A DNA stretch of 64,000 bases, from the NCBI GenBank assembly GCA_028280485.1, contig JANQLS010000192.1, forward strand, positions 1 through 64,000, written 5' to 3'. Below are positions 1-8,798 of the stretch, piece by piece (positions within the stretch are counted from its first letter, which is position 1; every line of letters starts with the position of its first letter). The DNA is from Planctomycetota bacterium. GTDB lineage: Bacteria > Planctomycetota > UBA8108 > JACQVS01. The notes beneath the pieces were generated by a model. It did not search any database and had not been told where the DNA came from. It worked only from the letters and a program-made list of their open reading frames with translations. Position numbers and translations under genes: made by a program.

Positions 1-2461
1 CACCAAAGTTTCGATCGAGATCCCAAGGAATGAAAAACCACTTACCATCGGAAGCACGCTGATAAATAAAGTGATTTTGAAACATGTCATCAAAAGGCAC
101 TGCCCAATTGATGATCGCCATGTAACTCATGGTGAGTTCGATGTCGAAATTCTTCTCGAAGAATTCTCGTATCGCAGCCGTACCCCCTCTGCGAGCTTGA
201 TGCAGATCTTCAATGAGCTGAACGAGGGGAGCGTTGCCAGCCCAATCATGGGTTTTCTTATCGTAAGTCGCAGCGTATCTTACCGACGAAGTGTGGCCAC
301 ATAGCGGAGGCAAGAGACGATAATCACCCCAACCGTAGGGCCCTTCATCACAAGTACAACCGACCGACTTATAAAGATGCCCCACCGGCTCACGCGGTTG
401 GGTCGGATCGAGATCGTGAATCTCATCGTGATAATCCCGGAGCATCTCTTCACCTCCACGCTCGAGATCGAGCATGTAGTGATAGTAGTTCCCGTTGACA
501 TGAACTCGAATGTAGTCAGCCCGCGCACCAGGAACTCCCGCCAACCTAAACAACTTGTAACCCACTCCGGCATTGTACCCGGGACAGCCTTGCGTGAGTT
601 TATTGAGGATCAAATCTTGTCGCCCACCGAATTGTTGGAAGCGGGGTAGGTAAATTCTCCAGCTGAGAGCCTGCAAGCCTCCTGCAGTCGGTCGGGGCCC
701 CGTCCAGCGAGTGATCGTTCGGCCGTTTCTCCGATTCCAACGACTGCCTTGGTAACGCGCTTGGATATCAAAAACTTCACCGTCGTAAACGAAGATCGCA
801 GGTACGCGGTTGTTCCAAGTGGGATGCTTATTACAACCAGCTACTCGTCCTCCACCGATGTTAGTCCACATACGTCCCCAATTTTGAGGTGAAACAAAGA
901 GGTGATAGATCTTTGAATTCGAGGCGATGTTAGGAGAGACGAAGTACGAAAACCAAGGATTGGGATCCGTGGTTCGCGGAGCCAATTGCTCAAGCCCATC
1001 CCCGCGATCAGCATGAACACGATAACGAACCACAGAGTTATTCGTTTGACGAGGAATGATCGCGGAGAAAATGCGATCACCCGCTACTAAATCTCCGTCT
1101 TGCCCATCGTCTTTTAACGCGATCGTATTTTTTTCTTCGTTATTTGAAGCTAAGTCTTCGACAAACCATTCCAATTGAGCTTGGCCGTCAAAGGAAGAAG
1201 GAGAAAACTCAACCGTAACGCGCACTTCTTGATTTTGTCGAATGAGATCGTCACCTTCGACCGGAGTTACGGGATCGATATCGATATCTTCAACAATAGT
1301 TAATGGTACTTCGCGAGCTGAGGCATTGGCCTTACCCGGGGTAGCTCCATCTAAGGGTGAGAGTGCCCAGTTAAAAGTGAAACCCGCCGGAATATCGGTG
1401 TTAACACGCTCTAGGGAATAGCCACGAAAGCGATGGTCTTCTAAAGGCAAGAGGTCGTTATTTAACCAAGATCGACCGGCACCTAAAGCATCAGCAGCCA
1501 CGGGCCAGGGGAAATCATCGTTATAGGTGACCGATTCAATACCTTGACCTTCTTTACCGATGATAGCCACCTTTTCTCCACCATTATCGAGTTCGCGTTC
1601 ATAGTCACCGAATAACTTTTCTGCTGGTACATCGTAGCCCGGAGGTTCATTGAGGCGACGCATGTTCTTAGCGACGACAACGTAATCTTTAGCCCCGATC
1701 GTTGCTCCTTCGGGAAAAACGAAATCGATCCCTCCCGCCAGACGAATTCCTTCCAAATCGATGGCACTATCACTTGAATTATAGAGCTCAATAAATTCAT
1801 GATTTTCAACCAGGGACTCTTCGAGAACCGGATGGTACATGATTTCAGATATGAGAAGGCTAGGGCGATCTAAAGCCTGAGGCGGGCACTGCTCTGCGCG
1901 GTTGGCCCGACCGGGAGATCCACCGTTGACTGCAGGTTCTTTCGGAACTTCACCCGCTCGCCAATTGATGGAGGAATGCCCATCTTCGCTATTACACAAG
2001 CGTTCTAAGGAAGCCCCAAAGCCATCGGCTAAGAAATCCCAGGGCGAATCATCCTGGTAAGACATCGAATCGACAAATGTGAGATCGCTGGTGAGGATCG
2101 TGAGTTGATCGTCGCTATTACTCAATCGACCTTCGAAGGGGCCAAAAATTTGTTCTTCGGCAACCTCAGGATATCGAGTTTTAAAGTTTTCCACATTTCG
2201 ACAAACCACGATGTATCCCCCGGGGGGAACTACCGAATTTTCAGGGAACACAAATTGAATACCTTCAGAAAATCCCCAACCGCTGACATTCAATTGAGCG
2301 CCGGTGGTATTCACCAATTCAACGTACTCGTGGGAATCTCCCGCCAGGGGGTTGTACATAACCTCACTGATGGCAAGTTGGGCTTGAACCTGAGATGCAT
2401 GGAGGCTGAACCAGCCAGCAATAGCTAAGGCAATGATGCCGATTCGTTTGGAAATAATCAC
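1..2461 (-). CDS. Secreted lamin-tail/CotH kinase-domain protein, 3' end cut by window edge
   Basis: The frame is open from 2461 to base 1 with no stop, about 820 residues, so the C-terminus lies outside. I chose GTG at 2461: the frame closes shortly upstream, there is no in-frame ATG, and AATAGG lies 9 nt before it. Residues 1-27 form a signal peptide (hydrophobic stretch, AxA-like site before QL). Two lamin-tail domains follow, each starting with an ISEVMYNP-type motif (about residue 30, LAISEVMYNP with EYVELVN, and about residue 200, LLISEIMYHP with EFIELYN). A linker follows, then from about residue 500 a CotH-type kinase fold ending at the visible edge in IPWDLDRNFG, which matches the metal-binding DxDxxFG motif. 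CotH proteins are atypical kinases; secreted LTD-CotH fusions are common in planctomycete-like bacteria and usually lack a known substrate. Function is inferred from domains only. Confidence 0.85.
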   Translation of the reverse strand, partial: MIISKRIGIIALAIAGWFSLHASQVQAQLAISEVMYNPLAGDSHEYVELVNTTGAQLNVSGWGFSEGIQFVFPENSVVPPGGYIVVCRNVENFKTRYPEVAEEQIFGPFEGRLSNSDDQLTILTSDLTFVDSMSYQDDSPWDFLADGFGASLERLCNSEDGHSSINWRAGEVPKEPAVNGGSPGRANRAEQCPPQALDRPSLLISEIMYHPVLEESLVENHEFIELYNSSDSAIDLEGIRLAGGIDFVFPEGATIGAKDYVVVAKNMRRLNEPPGYDVPAEKLFGDYERELDNGGEKVAIIGKEGQGIESVTYNDDFPWPVAADALGAGRSWLNNDLLPLEDHRFRGYSLERVNTDIPAGFTFNWALSPLDGATPGKANASAREVPLTIVEDIDIDPVTPVEGDDLIRQNQEVRVTVEFSPSSFDGQAQLEWFVEDLASNNEEKNTIALKDDGQDGDLVAGDRIFSAIIPRQTNNSVVRYRVHADRGDGLEQLAPRTTDPNPWFSYFVSPNIASNSKIYHLFVSPQNWGRMWTNIGGGRVAGCNKHPTWNNRVPAIFVYDGEVFDIQARYQGSRWNRRNGRTITRWTGPRPTAGGLQALSWRIYLPRFQQFGGRQDLILNKLTQGCPGYNAGVGYKLFRLAGVPGARADYIRVHVNGNYYHYMLDLERGGEEMLRDYHDEIHDLDPTQPREPVGHLYKSVGCTCDEGPYGWGDYRLLPPLCGHTSSVRYAATYDKKTHDWAGNAPLVQLIEDLHQARRGGTAAIREFFEKNFDIELTMSYMAIINWAVPFDDMFQNHFIYQRASDGKWFFIPWDLDRNFG

Positions 2462-3135
2462 AATTCTGAACCTATTTAAGACCCTTCAGAAAGCTGGATG
2501 ACGACAATTCACGCCACCCCAATCGCTTTCAAACCCAGTATTGAACATTTTGGAAAGTTTTCAGCGCGGGAAGCCAAGACCGAAGACCCGATTAAGTCTT
2601 GGACCCGAAGTCAGTTAAGTAAGCCTGCTCCCAATACCCTAAGGCTGAAACTAAAATTGTAACGCCTGAGAGCATGGGGCCCAATCACCAACTCAATAAA
2701 GTCCAACAATGGAGAAAGTAGGTTTGCAGTTGCGCCCCGGAAAATCATCATAATATATAAGGAGTAAACGACTTACAGATCAAGGATCGCTTATAAGAGA
2801 AGGGAGGAGCTTCGAAATTTGAACGACCTTTCTCTGAATTCTCATCCCAAGGCCAGCTCTACTCTCGAATGCAGCATTGGATGCGGAAAATTTACTATAA
2901 ATTCTGGTTAACACTTCTTCGGGCTGGAATATAAAGCGAGGCACAATTAGAATCTTAACCCCCCACCGAGAACTACATTGATGATGCACCCCAGAGGTAA
3001 TGGGCTTAGAGATTCTGTCTCCATTTAGTTTCTGTTGGATCAACTGGAACTATTTTAAGTTAATTATTAGTATTCGTTTTTGGTCTCCGAATGAAGGGAC
3101 CTGTTTTATCCACTATTTAAAAGGACGGATTCGTC
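2462..3135. other. 674-bp intergenic region, no gene recognised
   Basis: This separates the divergently read CotH gene and the small lipoprotein gene, so promoters for both should lie here. Reading both strands I find only short frames without a family signature or ribosome-binding site, and no hairpin of note. The last 100 bases before 3136 are AT-rich, as expected for a promoter, but I cannot name -35/-10 boxes with confidence. Confidence 0.5.
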
Positions 3136-3375
3136 ATGTTGAATCGATTCGTAATGAGAAACGCTCGACTCGTTATCGTAGCCTGTTTCTTTTCTTTACT
3201 CTTGGTAGGTTGCCCCGGTGAAGGTACTAAAGAAGGTAATCCTGAAGGAAAGACGCCTGAAGGAACTAATACTTCTGTAGAAGATGCCAAGAAAAAAGTC
3301 GAAGAAGGCGCTAAAGAAGCCGAGAAAAAGGTTGAAGAAGGCGCTGAGGCTCTCAAAAAAGCAGCTGGTGGCTAA
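3136..3375 (+). CDS. Small repeat-type lipoprotein (79 aa)
   Basis: The ATG follows AAGGA by 10 nt. The N-terminus is a lipoprotein signal ending in LLVGC, so Cys26 should be lipidated after cleavage. The rest is a glycine/proline/glutamate linker and then an 11-residue repeat, KKKVEEGAKEA followed by EKKVEEGAEAL, typical of an amphipathic helix or coiled coil. This resembles abundant small envelope lipoproteins (Lpp-like or apolipoprotein/LEA-like helices) rather than an enzyme. It is monocistronic: a strong intrinsic terminator follows 50 bp after the stop. An alternative start is Met7. The lipoprotein call is firm; the structural role is inferred. Confidence 0.8.
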   Translation: MLNRFVMRNARLVIVACFFSLLLVGCPGEGTKEGNPEGKTPEGTNTSVEDAKKKVEEGAKEAEKKVEEGAEALKKAAGG

Positions 3376-3423
3376 CAAGTAAGTTTTTTGTTTACTTAAA
3401 GCTTCAGTTTAAAGCTGAATTTA

Positions 3424-3464
3424 AAAACGCTCTATCAACTTTAATGTTGATAGAGCGTTTTTTT
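3424..3464 (+). terminator. Rho-independent terminator of the small lipoprotein gene
   Basis: A 16-bp perfect stem (arms 3424-3439 and 3446-3461, core ACGCTCTATCAAC) encloses a 6-nt loop and runs into seven T residues. The stem starts with A residues on the left, so it could also work for transcripts arriving on the minus strand from 3846. Confidence 0.9.
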
Positions 3465-3504
3465 GTGAGACTTATCGATACCGTTAACATCATCCGTTGC
3501 AATT

Positions 3505-3841
3505 CCTCGTAGATACTTCGGACCTGAAGCATTTCAAGCGCAAAGCGTCAGCGAGTGCCCATGTTTGATTAAAATTTTTAGGGTAGCTGTGGAATTCAGT
3601 TCAATGCGACATCTGATTTCAGAATTCGTTTACATCCATTTACTTTCCTGATTACTAACCCTCGATAACTCTTCGGACCTGAAGCATTTCAAGCGCGAAG
3701 CGTCAGCGAGTGCCCATGTTTGATTTCAATTTTTTGGGTAGCAGCTAATTTCAGTTCAATACGAAATCTGATTTCAGATTTCGTTTTCATCCATTTACTT
3801 TCCTGAATACTCTCCCTCGTTGACACTTCGGGCTTGAAATG
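3505..3841 (+). repeat. Two tandem copies of a ~155-bp element with terminal inverted repeats, plus a partial end
   Basis: Units 3530-3684 and 3685-3841 read in the same direction and are closely similar. Each begins CATTTCAAGCGC(A/G)AAGCG and ends in CTTCGG(A/G)C(C/T)TGAA(A/G), so each is bounded by inverted ends. A stretch resembling a third right end (3505-3529) precedes the first unit. No long reading frame lies inside. The right end stops 4 bp short of the stop codon of the gene at 3846. Further copies are at 4709 and 5161. Confidence 0.85.
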
Positions 3842-3845
3842 AGGT

Positions 3846-4355
3846 TTAAAAATCAGAAGCAACGATGGGTGCTATGGGGCCAAAGAGATAGATCTTATTG
3901 ATATCGATCTTTTCACTCAACCAAACTTTGACCGTGATAATGTACTTTCCACTGTAACCCGGCGGCATCTTTTGCCCCCAGCCCTCCCGGATCATTTCTA
4001 AAGACCAATCGTATTTCTTTTCTTGTTTGTCAAAGACCTTGCTCATCTGAGGTCGGGGATCTTGGAGGAGAAAGACGGTGAGTGGAGTATTTTCAAGTTT
4101 ACGATAATCAGCTAAAAATCGATTGAGGGCTCTCGTATCTCCTTGATACATAAAAAAATCATTGGCGTTGACCCACATTCCGCTGATGCGTTCATCACAA
4201 TTGATTAGAGGTTCAATATTTTTCGGCCAATCTTTGCTGATGTGCATCTTCCCTTTCGGATGAGATCCTGCCATTGGGAACACATAAACCGTGGCCGCAA
4301 GAATGAGAACTCCCAAGCTAGCTACTAATAAGTATTTATTCTTTAAGTCTTTCAT
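3846..4355 (-). CDS. Hypothetical membrane-anchored protein (169 aa)
   Basis: The ATG overlaps the stop of the upstream 70-aa gene (ATGA), so the two are translationally coupled. Residues 7-28 form one membrane segment or uncleaved signal (YLLVASLGVLILAATVYVF); the remainder should be extracytoplasmic. Visible landmarks are ISGMWVNANDFFMYQGDT, a near-invariant-looking WVNA-x(5)-QGDT block, and a C-terminal strand-rich part with KYIITVKVWLSEKID. I do not recognise a named family. The stop codon abuts a repeat element. The gene is real by coupling, coding texture and membrane segment; no function is assigned. Confidence 0.7.
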   Translation of the reverse strand: MKDLKNKYLLVASLGVLILAATVYVFPMAGSHPKGKMHISKDWPKNIEPLINCDERISGMWVNANDFFMYQGDTRALNRFLADYRKLENTPLTVFLLQDPRPQMSKVFDKQEKKYDWSLEMIREGWGQKMPPGYSGKYIITVKVWLSEKIDINKIYLFGPIAPIVASDF

Positions 4356-4564
4356 TTTTTAGCCTTCTTTAAAATAAAAGTAATCTTGCTTTCGATGTGA
4401 TGGAATTTTCGTTCCGTCTCATCTTGAGAAGGCAGCTCTTTAAATTGAGTTTTAAATACATACCAACCGTAAAGAGTTTTAAAGTTCAGCATAAGCGCAA
4501 TCACTAAAACCAAGCAAGCGCTGGCAGTAATTCGGAAGATCCATTTGCCTTTTGAGGATTTCAT
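4352..4564 (-). CDS. Small single-pass membrane protein (70 aa)
   Basis: The ATG has GAGG about 9 nt upstream. Residues 10-29 form one transmembrane helix (ITASACLVLVIALMLNF) after a basic N-terminus; the short C-terminal part is charged and ends KKAKK. It is the first gene of a two-gene operon, overlapping the next gene by 4 nt, and the pair is bracketed by repeat elements at 4709-4863 and 3685-3841. A partner role with the 169-aa protein is inferred from coupling only. Confidence 0.6.
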   Translation of the reverse strand: MKSSKGKWIFRITASACLVLVIALMLNFKTLYGWYVFKTQFKELPSQDETERKFHHIESKITFILKKAKK

Positions 4565-4708
4565 TGGGTCGGCCTCGACGGGGGAAAGTGTTTTAATTGG
4601 AAATGAATAAACCCAGGGAGTATTTTCTTATTAGGATGACGCCAGCGAACAGGAAAAATTGGGCAATTTTATCGATAATTTCATTCCAAACACCAAATTT
4701 CAACGCTA

Positions 4709-4863
4709 CATTTCAAGCGCGAAGCGTAAGCGAGTGCCAACGATTGATTTGAAATATAAATATGCTGAGGCTTCCAGTTTAATATGAAATCAGATTTCAG
4801 GGCAACTGCACATCCATAAACGTACTTGATTGCCATCCCTCGTTTACACTTCGGGCTTGGAAT
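4709..4863 (+). repeat. ~155-bp element with terminal inverted repeats (third copy)
   Basis: It starts CATTTCAAGCGCGAAGCG and ends CTTCGGGCTTGGAAT. It has the same orientation and internal sequence as the copies at 3530 and 5161, including TTTCAGGGCAACTG and the CATCCAT block. It lies 14 bp beyond the stop of the 86-aa gene (minus strand) and about 145 bp before the start of the next minus-strand pair. Confidence 0.85.
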
Positions 4864-4877
4864 AAGTCTATTCAAAT

Positions 4878-5138
4878 TCATTCCTCGGCTGAATCCCAAA
4901 CTGCATTCTGCGGGGAACAAAACCCCGTCACAAAATCTAAGACTTCTAATATTCGATCCTCAATCGCTTCCTCAGATTTAAACTTTGTTCGAAGTTGATT
5001 TAAACAATCAGTTGCCTGGTTTTTAGTTAAGCCAATCCCTTTGTAATGCTCAATGATCACAATGGATTTAGAAACATACTCTGTATGAGTAAGCGCAAGT
5101 TCTAATTCACGCTTCAAAGAATCAAAGTTGAGTTCCAT
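4878..5138 (-). CDS. Small hypothetical protein (86 aa)
   Basis: An acidic, helical, soluble protein (for example SLKRELELALTHTEY and KNQATDCLNQLRTKF) with no signal peptide or membrane segment. The AT-rich leader has only a weak purine stretch (AAAAGA) before the ATG. It lies precisely between two copies of the inverted-repeat element, 14 bp and 22 bp away, and reads in the same direction as the neighbouring small genes. Size and composition are in the range of small regulatory, immunity or antitoxin-like proteins, but I recognise no family and assign no function. Confidence 0.6.
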   Translation of the reverse strand: MELNFDSLKRELELALTHTEYVSKSIVIIEHYKGIGLTKNQATDCLNQLRTKFKSEEAIEDRILEVLDFVTGFCSPQNAVWDSAEE

Positions 5139-5160
5139 AATATCTTTTAAAAGATTCAGT

Positions 5161-5316
5161 CATTTCAAGCGCGAAGCGTAAGCGAGTGCCAGGGTTTGAT
5201 TTGAATTCACTATTTGCTAGGGATTTGAGTTCAGTGTGAAATTGGGTTTCAGGGCAACTGTGCATCCATTTACGTCACTTATTGCCGTCCCTCGTTAACA
5301 CTTCGGGCTTGAAATG
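5161..5316 (+). repeat. ~155-bp element with terminal inverted repeats (fourth copy, cleanest)
   Basis: Ends 5161-5176 (CATTTCAAGCGCGAAG) and 5301-5316 (CTTCGGGCTTGAAATG) are inverted copies with one mismatch in 16. With small gaps the symmetry continues inward through GCGTAAGCGAG versus CTCGTTAACAC. The element ends 17 bp from the stop codon of the large sensor gene. No target duplication is obvious at its borders. Confidence 0.88.
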
Positions 5317-5333
5317 GAGTGGGTTAAAGGTAA

Positions 5334-8300
5334 TTAGGATTCCACCACGGGCAGATAGATTCGAACGGTGGTTCCATTGCTTAGATTGGATTCCATCCAA
5401 ATATCCCCACCGTGGCTACTGATGATGCCTAAGGCTACTGATAAGCCCAAGCCTTCATGCTGGTGAGTACTTTTAGTCGTAAATAAAGGATCAAACGCAC
5501 ACTCTAATTGAACGGGATCTAAGCCTAACCCTGTGTCTTCAATAGTGACTTCCACGTAGCGGCCAGGCTTGAGATCACCTTTGCTTTGTTCAAGCCTTCG
5601 GTTCGCAAATCGAATGGTGAGCTTACCTTCTCCCCGCATGGCTTCAATGGCATTTTTGATGACTTGAGTGAAGGCTTCTTTCAGTGAAGATTCCGCTCCC
5701 TCGATCGTCCACAATCCCGTGGGACTCCTTAAATCTAAATCGATGCTTCGGGGAACTCCAATCTCTTGATCATCACTTAAAATAGTTTCGATAAAAGAAG
5801 GCAAAGTGATTTCGTGGAATGAATCCTCCACCCCGTTCCCGGAGAAACTCTTCAAGGCTGATAGAAGGGTTCCCATAGAACTTAAATCTTCAGTTTCAAC
5901 CGCCGCTTGGTCGAGCGAGTCACCTAAACGGCGAGTCAGTTCCTTGATCGCAATCATTCGACGCTGTCGACGTTGGTTTTGATCGCGCTGAGAATTTTGC
6001 GTGATATCCTCAACATAAACCAACGCACCTTCCACTTTAGAAGAAGTCGAAGGATTGAAAACCACGGGTAATCCACGAACCTTTAAAGTGGGTTCATCTT
6101 CAAAACCAGGGATCTCTAATTCGATGATCTCTCCATCGAGCATTCGCTTTAATCTGCTTTCAGTTTTGGAATCGTGAAAGATCGGAACCATATTAATGGG
6201 TAAACCTTGAAGCTTATTCTTATCTAAATCTTCAAGCTTCAATAAATCGGGTTCTTTGCCGTTATACTCAAGGATCCGCCCCTTCCGATCCACCAAGAAA
6301 ACCGGATGGCTTAAACCACTAAAAGCACTCTTCAGCTTTAAAAGTGGTAAGCGCCAACGGCGAAAGCTTCGAATACCAAAATATAAAAGCAATCCTAACA
6401 GGATCGCTCCCCCAATACTGATCAACACCCAATGAAAGGTCGAGAACAGAGGCGGCTTAACGAAATTAAAGCGCTCTGACAAATCTTGAAGCGCAGGAAC
6501 ACCATCCCGATCTCGCACTTCGACTTGAAGAGTGTGCTCTCCACCCGATTCTTTAGCTCGATAGGTTACCGAAGTTCTTCGAGTGAATTCACTGAAGGGG
6601 GATTTATCAATTCGATAACGATAGAAGAGCTCATCGTGAGGGGTTTGACTTTTGAAATCGCGAGCTTCCCAGGAAAATTTGATAGAACCATCTTTCAAAT
6701 TTTCCATTTTCAACTTCGTTAAAAAACGAGGACGTCGAGGGTTTTCCAATCGAAACCGAAAGGCTCCGCCACCCAAAGTTCCCATCTGAATGAAATCTTC
6801 AGAATCACGAGAGCGAGTCAAAGTATAGACCGTTGGGCTTCGATTATTCGCTGAACTCACTGGCAGGGGATAGTTGTACCAACCATCGCCATCAAAGCAG
6901 GAAAGTCCGTTTTGTGTTCCCACCCAAACTCGATACCCAAAACTTGGAAGGGTGGTATCGATCGACCATACCTTAGCCCCTTTCAAGCCGGTACTCTCAT
7001 CGTAGTGAGTAAATCGGCCGTCTAAAAACCGGGAAACACCAAAACCAAGTTCGACATAGCTGATCCAAATGGATCCATCGGCTCGGTTGTTGGCAACCGC
7101 CCAAATTCGATTTGAACGCAACAACTCACTTCCACTGCTATCGTGACCTGCTTGATAGATTTTGGGTTTCCCTTCTTTGGGAAAGTGAACAAGACCGTTT
7201 TCAGTAGCGACCCACTTCGAACCATTTTGAGCTTCAAGAAAGTCGTTCGCAGGCCCCACTGGAAGAGTAAACGGCTCTAACTCTTGCCCGCTGAAACGAG
7301 AGAACTTTAACTGAAAGATCTTGTAGTCTTTTTCTCCCGGAAGCTTTTTGGTAGGTAGAAACCATAAGTTCCGATTACGGTCGGGAACAATCTTAACGAT
7401 GGGAACATTTGATATCTCATCGATGATAACCGGGCGTTCCAAAGGACCATCGCCGGAGAGCAGACGAAACGCACCCGAAAAGCTATCTCCCGATGAAAGC
7501 CATACGTTCCCGTAAGGATCTTCGGCTAAACCCGACACTTGTTCGATAACATCTTTTCCCGACAACTTACGTTCATGAATCTCATCGTCAGCGAGTTGAT
7601 AAAGCCCATCGACGGCTCCCAGAAACTGCGACCCATCGCTAGCTTGCAACATGCTGAGAACTTTGAGCTCTTTTAATTTCTCTGACCCCGGTACACGTTC
7701 CCATCGTCGGCTCAAGGGGTCGTACCATGCGACACTTCCCACTCCCATGGAAACGTCGTAAGCAAACCAAATCAATCCGTATGAATCTACGATGCCGGAA
7801 CTCAGCTTAACTTGACCGATCCCCAAGTCTTTGGCCTTCTGCCAATGAATTCCATAAGGTGAAAAGTAGAGGGAACCATCTTGAGTCAAGCTGTAGTACT
7901 GCCCCTTACCATCTCGGATCACCCCTTGAAGAGGGCGATCGAGTTGCTCCACTTCAATCGCTTCCCAATCGTGTTTCTCTGAATCGTTGGTTCGAGTCAG
8001 TCGCGCTGAAAAGCTTTGTTCTTGCCCCTTGTTGAAAGTCGCCCAGATTTCGAATTCTGTATCGAGATGATCACCCTCGACGTGATGGGTATGCTGATCG
8101 CGATAGAGCGGTTGAAACTTTACCACCTCAACGAACTGACAAGGCAATCCCTTGAGTTCAGCGGGTAATGAAGTCTCTTTCTTCCAAGACGAACCCGATT
8201 GTAAATTCCCGCGAAACAAACCCTCTGATGTTGCTAGCCAGTGGACTCGTTTGTTATCGATAGCGTAATCAGCAATCTTCCCGAATTTAGCGAAAGGAAA

Positions 8301-8798
8301 ATCTCCCACCTTGGCTAAAACATTTTGATCGGAACGGATGCGATAGAGTTCGCGCTTCACTCGGTCGATCACATGAATTCCGCCGTGAGGCCCAGCCGCA
8401 AAAAGGTAATCTCCCCCTTCGATCACTTTGTAGAGCTCTCCGTAACGAATCGCCCAAAGCGCATTTCGGGTGCGAAGATAAACCTGCCGATCTGATTCTA
8501 AAAATTGCAGAATGGGGAATGGAGTTTCTCCCTCGGCCGAAGGAATGTGTTCCCACCTAAACCCGCCCGTATAACGGTAAACCCCTTTCAAACTTCCCAC
8601 GTAGATCATGCCTGAGCTGTCGTGCCCGATAGCGGTGGGCAATCCCACGGGCAGTTGAGGTTCCGTTTCGAAGGAACGCCAACGCCATCGCTCAGAGAGC
8701 TTCTCGACGAGAGCTTCTTCAGCATGCGTAGGAATGATATTGAGAAAGATGATCCAACTGATCGCAGGAACGATCCATCTCTTGATAAAATCAGACAT
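5334..8798 (-). CDS. Two-component-type sensor with beta-propeller ectodomain, PAS and HATPase (1154 aa)
   Basis: Domains in order: signal peptide (1-27); Reg_prop beta-propeller of about 650 residues with repeated GLYQL/GLVHF/GLSCF-type blades; a Y_Y_Y domain (around 690-770, FYRYRIDKSPFSEF); one transmembrane helix (around 780-800, ILLGLLLYFGI); a PAS domain (around 820-930, PVFLVDRKGRILEYN); and a C-terminal HATPase_c with N-box NAIEAM, DTGLGL and GLGLSVALG. This is the layout of hybrid-type periplasmic sensors, but there is no receiver or DNA-binding domain and no adjacent regulator. In the linker where the H-box should be (RMIAIKELTRRLGDSLDQ) there is no histidine. It may act on another kinase or as a non-phosphorylating sensor. 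Monocistronic. Confidence 0.88.
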   Translation of the reverse strand: MSDFIKRWIVPAISWIIFLNIIPTHAEEALVEKLSERWRWRSFETEPQLPVGLPTAIGHDSSGMIYVGSLKGVYRYTGGFRWEHIPSAEGETPFPILQFLESDRQVYLRTRNALWAIRYGELYKVIEGGDYLFAAGPHGGIHVIDRVKRELYRIRSDQNVLAKVGDFPFAKFGKIADYAIDNKRVHWLATSEGLFRGNLQSGSSWKKETSLPAELKGLPCQFVEVVKFQPLYRDQHTHHVEGDHLDTEFEIWATFNKGQEQSFSARLTRTNDSEKHDWEAIEVEQLDRPLQGVIRDGKGQYYSLTQDGSLYFSPYGIHWQKAKDLGIGQVKLSSGIVDSYGLIWFAYDVSMGVGSVAWYDPLSRRWERVPGSEKLKELKVLSMLQASDGSQFLGAVDGLYQLADDEIHERKLSGKDVIEQVSGLAEDPYGNVWLSSGDSFSGAFRLLSGDGPLERPVIIDEISNVPIVKIVPDRNRNLWFLPTKKLPGEKDYKIFQLKFSRFSGQELEPFTLPVGPANDFLEAQNGSKWVATENGLVHFPKEGKPKIYQAGHDSSGSELLRSNRIWAVANNRADGSIWISYVELGFGVSRFLDGRFTHYDESTGLKGAKVWSIDTTLPSFGYRVWVGTQNGLSCFDGDGWYNYPLPVSSANNRSPTVYTLTRSRDSEDFIQMGTLGGGAFRFRLENPRRPRFLTKLKMENLKDGSIKFSWEARDFKSQTPHDELFYRYRIDKSPFSEFTRRTSVTYRAKESGGEHTLQVEVRDRDGVPALQDLSERFNFVKPPLFSTFHWVLISIGGAILLGLLLYFGIRSFRRWRLPLLKLKSAFSGLSHPVFLVDRKGRILEYNGKEPDLLKLEDLDKNKLQGLPINMVPIFHDSKTESRLKRMLDGEIIELEIPGFEDEPTLKVRGLPVVFNPSTSSKVEGALVYVEDITQNSQRDQNQRRQRRMIAIKELTRRLGDSLDQAAVETEDLSSMGTLLSALKSFSGNGVEDSFHEITLPSFIETILSDDQEIGVPRSIDLDLRSPTGLWTIEGAESSLKEAFTQVIKNAIEAMRGEGKLTIRFANRRLEQSKGDLKPGRYVEVTIEDTGLGLDPVQLECAFDPLFTTKSTHQHEGLGLSVALGIISSHGGDIWMESNLSNGTTVRIYLPVVES

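Noticed and set aside
2780..3043. 87-aa minus-strand frame
   Set aside because: No signature, no Shine-Dalgarno, arginine/serine composition of a random frame; opposite and overlapping another weak frame.
4681..4920. 79-aa minus-strand frame overlapping a repeat
   Set aside because: Nearly all of it is sequence of the 155-bp element (ALAYASRLKC is its inverted end) and it overlaps the better 86-aa gene.
3505..5316. Integron-type attC cassette array
   Set aside because: Gene-then-repeat spacing looks similar, but the ends lack RYYYAAC and GTTRRRY core sites, no integrase is visible, and one flanking gene is 3.4 kb. Kept only as an open comparison.
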